Below the pieces are notes generated by a model. It did no database searches and was not told the origin of the DNA. It was given only the letters and a program-made list of their open reading frames with translations. DNA of 7,546 bases, from NCBI GenBank assembly GCA_020058405.1, contig JAGVEE010000365.1, positions 1-7,546 on the forward strand, written 5' to 3'. Both the position numbers and the translations under genes were made by a program. The DNA is from Sphingobacteriales bacterium (GTDB lineage: Bacteria; Bacteroidota; Bacteroidia; Sphingobacteriales; Sphingobacteriaceae). The first letter of the stretch is position 1, and every line of letters starts with the position of its first letter. Positions 1 to 6,306 of this stretch are shown here, in pieces.

Positions 1-36
1 GGTAAATATTACTACTTAGAATTTAGAAAAAAATAA
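1..36 (+). CDS. Possible C-terminal tail of an upstream gene (partial)
   Basis: Frame 1 is open from the window edge for 11 codons (reading GKYYYLEFRKK) and ends in TAA at 34-36. The other two forward frames stop sooner. The aromatic and basic tail is plausible for a protein C-terminus, and the next likely start (ATG 73) lies 36 bases downstream, which would fit an operon. Eleven codons are too few to identify a family, and an open run this short can occur by chance. Confidence 0.3.
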   Translation, partial: GKYYYLEFRKK

Positions 37-72
37 TTCCTATTGTAATTCATATTGAATAATATTGTCCTG

Positions 73-1620
73 ATGAATTACATTCCCAAAAAAATATTTT
101 ACTTGTTATCCTGTACTTATTTATTTATAAGTGCTTGTGCTAACATGGTCACACCTACTGGCGGATTGAAAGATGTAGATCCTCCACAAATAATAAAATC
201 GCAACCTCCACAAAACGCTGCAAATTTTAATGAGAAGAACATTGAAATTACTTTTGATGAATACATCAATTTAAAAGACATACAAAATGAATTTATTATT
301 AGTCCATCTAACATAGAAGCTGATGTTAAAAAAGATGGGAAAAAATTAAAGATAGAATTATCTGAAAAGCCTAAAGAAAATACTACCTATATTTTAAATT
401 TTGGAAATGCAATTTCAGACTATACTGAAAATAATATATCACAAGAATTTAAATTTATATTTAGTACTGGTGATTCTATTGATTCTTTAAGTTTAAGTGG
501 TAATATCCTGAATTCATATAGTATAGAACCTGTTAAGAATGTAATAATTTGTCTGTATACAGATATAACAGATGATTCAATTGTATATAAAAGAAAACCA
601 GATTATACAGTACGCACAGATGAAACAGGGAAATTTAGGTTCACAAATTTAAAAGCTAATAAATATAAATTGTTTGCAATAAAAGAGGAAAACAACAATA
701 AAATATTTGATACCCAAGAAGAAGAAATAGCATTCTCTGATACGATTATTAATTTAAAACAGAACACTCAAATTTCTAATATTAAACTTTTTAAAGAAAA
801 GGCAAGTAAACGTAAATTAGTAAGTAAAGACATTAGCTATCAAAAAGTAGAATTAATATTTAATAAAGAAAATAATTTAAAATTGATTGATATACATCCA
901 AAAATTGATACAATAATTTACTCCACAAATAAAGATACCATCAATATATATTATACAGAAAATGCAGATAGTACTGCACTCTATTTAGAAGAAGAAAATA
1001 AAATTGATACAATAAAAATAAAATTTGCGAAGAGCCTTAAAAAACGTGAACTAAATATTGCTATTGATCCTAAAATAAATAATAATAAAGTATTAATTTC
1101 AACTTATGATTTATTTGAAGTAAATAAAATAGATTCGATACAATTATTTGAAGATTCGATACCTGTTAAATTTACAATAGAAAAAATTAAATACAATAAA
1201 TATGTATTAAACTATAATTTTAATATAGATAAAATATACAATATTATTATTGCGGATAGTGCTTTCGTTTCTTTTCAGAAAAATTACAATAAAAAATTAA
1301 AAAGTGTTTTAACTTTTATGAACCCTGAAGACTACGGTACATTAAGCATAAAACCAATAGCAAATGATTCAATTATTTATGAATTGTTGAATGATAAAAA
1401 TGAAATTATAAAAACAAATATTAATGTTAAGGAAACTATTGTTCATACTAATTTAATTCCTGGTACCTATAGAATAAGGATGATATACGATGTAAATAAA
1501 AATTACAAATGGGATACAGGTAATTATTTAAAAAAAATACAACCAGAAAAAATAGAATACTACAGCAATCCAATAAAAATACGAGCTAATTGGGATTTAG
1601 AAATTGTTCTTATTCCTTAA
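73..1620 (+). CDS. Ig-like (SbsA-type) domain lipoprotein, Bacteroidota type
   Basis: This is a predicted outer-membrane lipoprotein of 515 residues with no known enzymatic role. The frame is open from a TTG at 55, but I prefer ATG 73. It gives a compact signal peptide: basic KK at residues 6-7, a hydrophobic stretch at 8-20, then lipobox ISAC with lipidated Cys22. The mature protein begins CANMVTPTGG. Residues of about 36-133 (DPPQIIKSQPPQ... to ...FKFIFSTG) look like an SbsA-type Ig-like domain (Big_5). Residues of about 139-235 look like a transthyretin or carboxypeptidase-regulatory-like beta fold, with RTDETGKFRFTNL and then NKYKLFAI. A Lys/Asn/Ile-rich middle part has no recognised motif. 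The C-terminal part repeats the pattern GTYRIRMIYDVNKNYKWDTG. The two beta-domain ends carry Asp/Asn-rich loops (ENNNKIFD and DVNKNYKWD) that could bind a cation. No acidic surface-export signal is evident after Cys22, so exposure to the periplasm or the surface is open. The 3' end overlaps the convergent carbonic anhydrase gene by 11 bases. The family call is from pattern recognition; the function is unknown. Confidence 0.85.
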   Translation: MNYIPKKIFYLLSCTYLFISACANMVTPTGGLKDVDPPQIIKSQPPQNAANFNEKNIEITFDEYINLKDIQNEFIISPSNIEADVKKDGKKLKIELSEKPKENTTYILNFGNAISDYTENNISQEFKFIFSTGDSIDSLSLSGNILNSYSIEPVKNVIICLYTDITDDSIVYKRKPDYTVRTDETGKFRFTNLKANKYKLFAIKEENNNKIFDTQEEEIAFSDTIINLKQNTQISNIKLFKEKASKRKLVSKDISYQKVELIFNKENNLKLIDIHPKIDTIIYSTNKDTINIYYTENADSTALYLEEENKIDTIKIKFAKSLKKRELNIAIDPKINNNKVLISTYDLFEVNKIDSIQLFEDSIPVKFTIEKIKYNKYVLNYNFNIDKIYNIIIADSAFVSFQKNYNKKLKSVLTFMNPEDYGTLSIKPIANDSIIYELLNDKNEIIKTNINVKETIVHTNLIPGTYRIRMIYDVNKNYKWDTGNYLKKIQPEKIEYYSNPIKIRANWDLEIVLIP

Positions 1621-2122
1621 ACCAATCAGAATACATAATATAATTATTTGGCAATTTATTTAACAAGGCAATTTGATCTTCTGTTAACGCTTTTATTTTT
1701 TTTGCGGGAGTACCGGCATATAAAAATCCGGATTCACAAATGGTGTTTTCTAATACGACTGAACCTGCAGCTATAATACAGTATTCTTCTACTATTACAT
1801 TATCCATTAAAATAGCACCCATACCAACTAATACATGATCTTTTAAGGTACATCCATGTACCAAAGCATTATGACCTATTGATACATCATTACCTATACT
1901 TGTACTTGCTTTTTGATAAGTACAATGTATAACTGCTCCATCTTGTATATTGGTTCTATCTCCAATTTTAATAAAATGCACATCACCTCTTATTACTGCA
2001 TTGAACCAAACACTGCAATGATCACCAAATGTTACATCACCTACAATGGTAGCATTTGGTGCAATCCAACAAGTATCAGGAATACTTGGATAAATATTTT
2101 TAACAGGTAATAGTAGAGCCAT
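1610..2122 (-). CDS. Gamma-class carbonic anhydrase family protein (CamH/YrdA-like)
   Basis: This 170-residue left-handed beta-helix protein has hexapeptide repeats from about residue 20 to 140. Proteins of this family are trimers with a metal site between subunits, and some hydrate CO2 to bicarbonate. The three expected metal-binding histidines are present: His66 (VIHCTY), and His84 and His89 (GHNALVHGC), with the usual 5-residue step between the last two. Arg45 and Asp47 (IRGD) and Gln60 (NIQDG) match conserved active-site positions. The acidic proton-shuttle loop of the archaeal enzyme Cam is absent, as in the short CamH/YrdA branch. Activity is therefore likely but not certain, because many such proteins have never been shown to be active. 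The C-terminal helix (about 145-165) is typical, and the length is normal for the family. There is no signal peptide, so it is cytoplasmic. Its ATG shares one base with the nadA stop (TAATG on the minus strand), so it is almost surely co-transcribed and translationally coupled with nadA. Confidence 0.94.
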   Translation of the reverse strand: MALLLPVKNIYPSIPDTCWIAPNATIVGDVTFGDHCSVWFNAVIRGDVHFIKIGDRTNIQDGAVIHCTYQKASTSIGNDVSIGHNALVHGCTLKDHVLVGMGAILMDNVIVEEYCIIAAGSVVLENTICESGFLYAGTPAKKIKALTEDQIALLNKLPNNYIMYSDWFKE

Positions 2123-3120
2123 TATAAACCTAATTTAGCAGATATATCTAACATTTTAAGAATTGGTGCTTTTGCTTTTTGTATTAATTCATCAGATAGT
2201 GTAACTTCTGGTAATTCATATTTTAAACAATTATATAATTTTTCTAATGTATTTAACTTCATATGTGGGCAATCATTACAAGCACAATTATTATTGGGAG
2301 GTGCCGGTATAAATTGTTTGTTTGGATTTGATAATATCATTTGATGTAATATACCAGATTCAGTTGCAACAATATAAGAATTACCTGTATACTTTTTTGT
2401 ATAATTTAATAGTGCTGTTGTTGAACCAATAAAATCTGCAACAGACAAAACAGATTCTTCGCATTCTGGATGTGCAATTACTTTTGCATCAGGATATCGT
2501 TCTTTTAATTTTATAATTTTTTCTAGAGAAAATATTTCATGTACCATACATGCACCGTTCCACAATACCATATCTCTACCTGTTTTCTTAATAATATAAG
2601 CTCCAAGATTTTTATCGGGAGCAAAAATTATTTTTTGATCAACTGGTAAACTCTCTACAATTTGTACTGCATTACTAGATGTACATACAATATCACTTAA
2701 AGCTTTAATTCCTGCAGAACAGTTAACATAGGTTATAACTATATGATCTGGATATTTCTTTTTAAATTCTGCAAATAGATTTGGAGGACAAGTATCAGCT
2801 AAAGAACATCCTGCTTTTAAATCTGGTAATAAAACTTTTTTTGATGGTGATAAAATTTTAGCAGTTTCTGCCATAAAATGTACACCAGCAAAAACAATTA
2901 TATCTGCATTTGTTTTAGCTGCTTCTTGAGATAGACCTAAACTATCTCCAATATAATCAGCTATATCTTGTATATCAGAATCTTGATAATAATGTGCAAG
3001 TATTACTGCATTCTTTTCTTTCTTAAGTTTTTCAATTTCAATAAATAAATCTAATGATGGATCTACTGGTATGTTTAAAAAACCATTTGCACTTAAATCT
3101 TCTAAATTTATATTTTCCAT
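2122..3120 (-). CDS. nadA: Quinolinate synthase A
   Basis: NadA condenses iminoaspartate (from NadB) with dihydroxyacetone phosphate to give quinolinate, the second step of de novo NAD synthesis. It is a cytoplasmic enzyme with one [4Fe-4S] cluster. The 332 residues show the family signatures: AVILAHYYQ (38-46), DSLGLS (59-64), GVHFMAETAKIL (79-90), LKAGCSLAD (101-109), NGACMVHE (188-195), AHPEC (216-220), ATESG (252-256) and CNDCPHMKLNTL from 281. The three cluster ligands are read as Cys105, Cys191 and Cys284; Cys281 fills one of the additional cysteine positions of the CxxCxxC motif seen in E. coli. Tyr44 and the paired histidines (His43, His81, His194) are where the family has them. The ATG at 3120 is preceded by a run of seven T on the + strand (A on the transcript) and by no Shine-Dalgarno site, as is common in Bacteroidota. 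The gene is divergent from nadB across a 444-base gap. Length and motifs indicate an intact gene. Confidence 0.98.
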   Translation of the reverse strand: MENINLEDLSANGFLNIPVDPSLDLFIEIEKLKKEKNAVILAHYYQDSDIQDIADYIGDSLGLSQEAAKTNADIIVFAGVHFMAETAKILSPSKKVLLPDLKAGCSLADTCPPNLFAEFKKKYPDHIVITYVNCSAGIKALSDIVCTSSNAVQIVESLPVDQKIIFAPDKNLGAYIIKKTGRDMVLWNGACMVHEIFSLEKIIKLKERYPDAKVIAHPECEESVLSVADFIGSTTALLNYTKKYTGNSYIVATESGILHQMILSNPNKQFIPAPPNNNCACNDCPHMKLNTLEKLYNCLKYELPEVTLSDELIQKAKAPILKMLDISAKLGL

Positions 3121-3164
3121 TTTTTTTCGATTTTCAAATTTGATAATTATTAACGTCTTATTAA

Positions 3165-3204
3165 AATCATCATTTAATTTTAAAAGAAATTGAAGGTGAT
3201 GATT
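3165..3204. repeat. Long imperfect inverted repeat (hairpin) in the nadA leader
   Basis: The outer arms AATCATCA (3165-3172) and TGATGATT (3197-3204) are perfect 8-base complements. Inside them TTT (3173-3175) faces GAA (3192-3194) with one G-T wobble, and AATTT (3176-3180) pairs with AAATT (3187-3191) around a 6-base loop. Two extra G (3195-3196) form a bulge. Read as + strand RNA this is a 16-pair stem; on the nadA transcript the wobble becomes an A-C mismatch. It lies 45-84 bases upstream of the nadA start. No T-run follows it, so it is not a simple terminator. It could be a 5'-leader structure, an operator or part of an origin. Confidence 0.6.
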
Positions 3205-3236
3205 AGGGTGTTGGTAAGGTTAATATCTTCGTTTCT

Positions 3237-3289
3237 TATCAACATAAATTTACTTTTAAATATTTACTAACACGCTATCAACATAAATT
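3237..3289. repeat. 14-base direct repeat pair TATCAACATAAATT
   Basis: TATCAACATAAATT occurs exactly at 3237-3250 and at 3276-3289, a period of 39 bases. Each copy contains a DnaA-box-like nonamer (TTATCAACA and CTATCAACA) and then the same AT-rich extension TAAATT, so the conserved unit is larger than the box alone. The TTACTAACA variant (3264-3272) lies between them. The base identity is seen directly; the role is inferred. Confidence 0.7.
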
Positions 3290-3477
3290 AAATAACAATC
3301 ACCTGAAACATAGCAGATTTTGTTTTCCTCAAATTATGTTAATTGTTCTTCTGTTAAAAAAGCAACAACCCAAAAAATGTTAGTATCCTGTTAATAAGTT
3401 TGCAAAAGAATGTATAACTACCCAACAACTTTGCGAATTCTGCAAGCCAATTTACTTATTCTACTATTACTCACATT

Positions 3478-3507
3478 TTACCAACCTTATTAACGACCTT
3501 ATGAACA
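3478..3507 (+). repeat. Tandem run of three TTAnnAACn boxes
   Basis: TTACCAACC (3478-3486) abuts TTATTAACG (3487-3495) with no gap; after ACC follows TTATGAACA (3499-3507). All three face the same way, toward nadB, whose start is 57 bases beyond the last box. The two full-match units are 12 bases apart. A related pair in the opposite orientation, TGTTGGTAA followed by GGTTAATA, sits at 3209-3225 near nadA, so the spacer is roughly bracketed by opposed box clusters. This arrangement suits cooperative binding of DnaA or of a repressor. Confidence 0.6.
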
Positions 3508-3541
3508 TATTTAGGGCTGTTTATATATTTTGTAACTTTAT

Positions 3542-3552
3542 CCTTTAAAAGG
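3542..3552 (+). promoter_or_regulatory. Short palindrome and possible weak ribosome-binding site before nadB
   Basis: CCTTTAAAAGG is a perfect 5-base inverted repeat around a single central A, ending 12 bases before the nadB ATG. Its right arm AAAGG has partial Shine-Dalgarno character, but the spacing is long and this phylum seldom relies on such sites. It might be a small operator or chance in AT-rich DNA. Confidence 0.25.
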
Positions 3553-3564
3553 TGTTATTATATA

Positions 3565-5151
3565 ATGAAAAGAACAGATTTTTTGGTAATTGGTTCGGGT
3601 ATAGCAGGATTAAGTTTTGCATTGAAAGCTGCAAAGCACGGTAAAGTATGCATTGTTACAAAATCTAATGAAGACGAATCGAACACCAAATATGCACAAG
3701 GTGGTGTGGCAGTGGTAATTGACAAAGATGATTCGTATGAAAAGCACATAGACGATACTCTGGTTGCCGGAGATGGCTTGTGTATAGAAAAAATTGTAGA
3801 GATGGTGGTAAAAGAGGGTCCAGAGAGGATACAAGAAATTGTAAACTATGGGACCAATTTTGATAAAGATAAACAAGGAGAATATCATTTAGCAAAAGAA
3901 GGCGGACATTCGGAACATCGAGTATTACATTTTAAAGACATAACCGGTTTTGAAATAGAGAAGGTGCTTTTAGAGCAAATTCATCAAAATCCCAACATCG
4001 AAATATTAACACATTATTTTGCGGTTGATATAATAACAGAACACCATTTAGGGAAAGAGGTAAATAAATCTACCGAAAACATAAACTGTTACGGAGTATA
4101 TGCTTTGAATACCAGAACCAAAGAGATTGAAAAGATAGAATCTAAAATTACGGTAATGGCATCTGGTGGTGCCGGACATATATATAGTACTACCACCAAT
4201 CCTACAATTGCAACCGGTGATGGTATTGCAATGGTGTACAGAGCTAAAGGGAAAGTAAGAAACATGGAGTTTATTCAGTTTCATCCCACAGCATTATATC
4301 ACCCGGGCGAATACCCAAGTTTTTTAATTTCTGAAGCGCTGCGCGGTCATGGTGGAATTTTGAAAAATAAAAATGGCGAAGCGTTCATGGAAGAGTATGA
4401 TACCAGAGCCTCTTTAGCTTCTAGAGATATTGTGGCCAGAGCAATTGACTCGGAAATGAAAAAATCTGGCGACGATTACGTTTTATTGGACATTACTCAT
4501 GTTCCTAAGAATGACTTGATGCAACATTTCCCAAATATTTACGCAAAATGTTTAAGTATTGGTATAGATATGAGTAAAGATATGATACCAGTAGTGCCAG
4601 CTGCGCATTATATGTGTGGTGGAGTGTTGGTAAACGAATTCGGCGAGTCGACCATTAATAATTTATTTGCCTGTGGCGAATGCGCATCAACAGGTTTACA
4701 CGGTGCAAACAGATTAGCCTCTAACTCTTTATTAGAAGCATTGGTTTTTGCACATAGAAGTTATTTAAAATCAATAGAAAATATTAGCAACATACAATAT
4801 GTAAATGAAATTCCAGATTGGAATGAAAATGGAATTTCACTTTCTAACGAAGATATTTTAGTAACGCACAACATTCGCGAAATGCAAAGAATAATGAGTG
4901 ATTACGTGGGTATTGTGAGATCTGATTTTAGGTTAGAACGAGCTATGAGAAGATTAGAATTAATTTACAATGAAACAGAAGACTTTTATAAAAAAACAAA
5001 AATTTCTGTGAAGTTATGTGAACTAAGAAACTTGATTCAAGTTTCTTATGTGGTAATAAAATCAGCAATGCTCAGAAAAGAAAGTAGGGGCTTACATTAT
5101 ACTACAGATTATCATCAAAAAAATGTTAAAATAGAGGAAACTATTTTTTAG
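3565..5151 (+). CDS. nadB: L-aspartate oxidase
   Basis: NadB is a cytoplasmic FAD enzyme that oxidises L-aspartate to iminoaspartate with oxygen or fumarate as acceptor, the first step of de novo NAD synthesis; NadA next door uses the product. The 528 residues follow the succinate dehydrogenase/fumarate reductase flavoprotein plan. The FAD-binding GSGIAG is at 10-15, and SNTKYAQGGVAV at 39-50 is the typical second flavin contact. EGGHSEHR (112-119) holds a conserved substrate-site Glu. ASGGAGHIY (199-207), TGDGIAM (217-223) and EFIQFHPTAL (235-244, His240) follow. The capping region has EALRGHGG (257-264) and ASRDIVARAI (285-294); Arg287 is the expected catalytic arginine. PAAHYMCGG (345-353) has His348, and GLHGANRLASNSLLEALVF (377-395) has Arg383. 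These match the E. coli catalytic set His244, Arg290, His351 and Arg386. A helical C-terminal domain follows (about 425-505). The start ATG 3565 leaves two residues before the Rossmann strand, which is normal. The gene is intact. It is divergent from nadA, and thiL follows 52 bases later. Confidence 0.98.
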   Translation: MKRTDFLVIGSGIAGLSFALKAAKHGKVCIVTKSNEDESNTKYAQGGVAVVIDKDDSYEKHIDDTLVAGDGLCIEKIVEMVVKEGPERIQEIVNYGTNFDKDKQGEYHLAKEGGHSEHRVLHFKDITGFEIEKVLLEQIHQNPNIEILTHYFAVDIITEHHLGKEVNKSTENINCYGVYALNTRTKEIEKIESKITVMASGGAGHIYSTTTNPTIATGDGIAMVYRAKGKVRNMEFIQFHPTALYHPGEYPSFLISEALRGHGGILKNKNGEAFMEEYDTRASLASRDIVARAIDSEMKKSGDDYVLLDITHVPKNDLMQHFPNIYAKCLSIGIDMSKDMIPVVPAAHYMCGGVLVNEFGESTINNLFACGECASTGLHGANRLASNSLLEALVFAHRSYLKSIENISNIQYVNEIPDWNENGISLSNEDILVTHNIREMQRIMSDYVGIVRSDFRLERAMRRLELIYNETEDFYKKTKISVKLCELRNLIQVSYVVIKSAMLRKESRGLHYTTDYHQKNVKIEETIF

Positions 5152-5172
5152 AAACATATACAATATAAATAG

Positions 5173-5180
5173 TAATTTTG
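5173..5180 (+). promoter_or_regulatory. Candidate Bacteroidota -7 promoter element for thiL
   Basis: TAATTTTG fits the Bacteroidota -7 consensus TAnnTTTG exactly and lies 23 bases before the thiL ATG, inside the 52-base gap after nadB. A -33 TTG at the usual 19-21-base distance is not present; that position falls on the T-run at the end of nadB. It may give thiL its own transcript in addition to read-through from nadB. The octamer is AT-rich and could occur by chance. Confidence 0.4.
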
Positions 5181-5203
5181 AATTTCTAATTCAACAACAT
5201 AAC

Positions 5204-6244
5204 ATGTTCGAAAACACAGCACGCACAGAACTTTCATCACTTGGAGAGTTCGGATTAATAGATCACATTACGAAACACATAGAGCTTACACAAACAAGCA
5301 CAATAAAAGGTGTTGGTGATGATGCAGCCATTTTACAATTCGATGCAGAACAAATTGTGGTAAGTACGGATATGTTATTAGAAGGAATTCATTTTGATTT
5401 ATCATACGTACCCTTAAAACATTTAGGTTATAAATCGATTGTTGTAAATTTATCCGACATTTATTCGATGAATGCCATACCCACCCAAGTGCTTGTATCT
5501 ATTGGTGTTTCTAACCGCTTCTCCTTAGAAGCAATTGAAGAAATTTACCAAGGAATGAACATTGCTTGTAAAAGATACGGCGTTGATTTAGTTGGAGGAG
5601 ATACAAGTGCATCTAAACAAGGCTTGGTAATTAGTGTTACAGCAATTGGAAAACAAGAAGCGATTAAAATAACAAAACGAGAAGGCGCAGGCATTAATGA
5701 TTTGTTGTGTGTATCTGGAGATTTAGGAGCTGCATACATGGGCTTGCAATTATTGGAAAGAGAAAAAAATGTTTACCTCAACAATCCAGAAATTCAACCA
5801 GATTTAGAAGGGTATGATTATATTGTTGAAAGACAATTAAAACCAGAGGCAAGAAAAGACATCATCGAAATATTAAAAGAAAAAGAGATTATTCCAACTT
5901 CTATGATTGATGTATCGGATGGGCTGGCTTCAGAAATACTACACTTGTGTAAATCATCTAATTTGGGCTGTAGTGTATATGAAGAAAAAATTCCTATTGA
6001 CCCGATGACTTACGATGCAGCACGTATGTTTAACCTTGATCCAACCGTTTGTGCCTTAAGTGGTGGCGAAGATTATGAGCTATTATTTACGGTAAAACAA
6101 AGCGATTTCGACAAATTAAAAAACAACCCAGACATCAGTATTATTGGGCATATGACCCAACAATCTGAAGGTCCTCAGTTGGTGAGCAAGTCTGGAAATC
6201 AGCATAAAATTACAGCACAGGGCTGGAACGCTTTTAACTTATAG
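5204..6244 (+). CDS. thiL: Thiamine-monophosphate kinase
   Basis: ThiL phosphorylates thiamine monophosphate with ATP to thiamine diphosphate, the active cofactor, in the cytoplasm. The 346-residue product has the family (AIR synthase/PurM-like fold) motifs in order. GVGDDAAIL (36-44) and STDMLLEGIHF (54-64) carry Mg-binding aspartates (Asp39, Asp40, Asp56). VNLSDIYSM (81-89) and LVGGDTS (129-135) follow. VSGDLGAAYMGL (170-181) opens the C-terminal domain. QLKPEAR (211-217) matches the RPxPR-like segment. IDVSDGLASEI (235-245) and LSGGEDYELLFT (285-296) bind Mg-ATP and substrate. The length is slightly above the roughly 325 residues of E. coli ThiL because of an insertion near 185-208 (EREKNVYLNNPEIQ...), which I associate with Bacteroidota forms. 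ATG 5204 gives an N-terminus with LGEFGLIDHI, the usual family opening. The gene is same-strand after nadB and may be partly co-transcribed; the two genes share a cofactor theme but not a pathway. Nothing in the leader resembles a TPP riboswitch. Confidence 0.97.
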   Translation: MFENTARTELSSLGEFGLIDHITKHIELTQTSTIKGVGDDAAILQFDAEQIVVSTDMLLEGIHFDLSYVPLKHLGYKSIVVNLSDIYSMNAIPTQVLVSIGVSNRFSLEAIEEIYQGMNIACKRYGVDLVGGDTSASKQGLVISVTAIGKQEAIKITKREGAGINDLLCVSGDLGAAYMGLQLLEREKNVYLNNPEIQPDLEGYDYIVERQLKPEARKDIIEILKEKEIIPTSMIDVSDGLASEILHLCKSSNLGCSVYEEKIPIDPMTYDAARMFNLDPTVCALSGGEDYELLFTVKQSDFDKLKNNPDISIIGHMTQQSEGPQLVSKSGNQHKITAQGWNAFNL

Positions 6245-6306
6245 TAGTATTATTCTACATTTCAATTTCATTTAATCAATTCATTTGTTAACTTAGAATT
6301 GGATAA

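Larger units (their letters stand above)
3121..3564. other. Structured AT-rich intergenic region, candidate replication origin (oriC) or operator array
   Basis: This 444-base divergent spacer holds no supportable gene. It is packed with nonamers around the form TTATCAACA, near the DnaA box TTATCCACA. On the + strand: TTATTAACG 3147-3155, TTATCAACA 3236-3244, TTACTAACA 3264-3272, CTATCAACA 3275-3283, TTACCAACC 3478-3486, TTATTAACG 3487-3495, TTATGAACA 3499-3507. On the - strand: TTACCAACA 3209-3217, TTTTTAACA 3352-3360, ATACTAACA 3378-3386, TTATTAACA 3389-3397. Every copy has A where the classical box has C at position 6. AT-rich segments at the edges (about 3121-3186 and 3520-3564) could serve as unwinding elements. 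The genes on both sides are transcribed away from it, and G exceeds C on the + strand more clearly to the right. It must also contain the nadA and nadB promoters, but no full TTG-N19-TAnnTTTG promoter was found. The oriC call is an inference; an operator array for a NAD-responsive regulator is the alternative. Confidence 0.4.

Noticed and set aside
117..314. Minus-strand open frame of 65 codons inside the lipoprotein gene
   Set aside because: It lies wholly in a gene with a convincing signal peptide and domains, has no family pattern, and is a shadow frame.
1913..2110. Plus-strand open frame of 65 codons over the carbonic anhydrase gene
   Set aside because: Antisense shadow of a strongly conserved gene, with no recognisable product.
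3336..3383. Small open frame coding MLIVLLLKKQQPKKC in the central spacer
   Set aside because: Hydrophobic then basic like a leader peptide, but only 15 codons, with no promoter, ribosome-binding site or attenuator structure to support it.
3432..3445. Interrupted palindrome around GAATTC in the spacer (TGCGAATTCTGCA)
   Set aside because: Only four-base arms with an off-centre core; not convincing as an operator.
3501..3548. Small open frame coding MNIFRAVYIFCNFIL before nadB
   Set aside because: Fifteen codons by chance in AT-rich DNA; it starts within a DnaA-like box and has no supporting signal.
3558..4284. Several minus-strand open frames of 63-92 codons over nadB
   Set aside because: All are shadows of nadB. 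Their translations are low in complexity and Cys/His/Phe-rich, as expected from antisense reading of this gene.
5152..5203. TPP riboswitch before thiL
   Set aside because: The 52-base gap is too short and lacks the conserved CUGAGA-type core.
5545..5739. Minus-strand open frame of 64 codons over thiL
   Set aside because: Shadow of thiL, with no family pattern.
6244..6258. GTAG...CTAC stem after thiL as a terminator
   Set aside because: The four-pair stem is too weak and no T-run follows.
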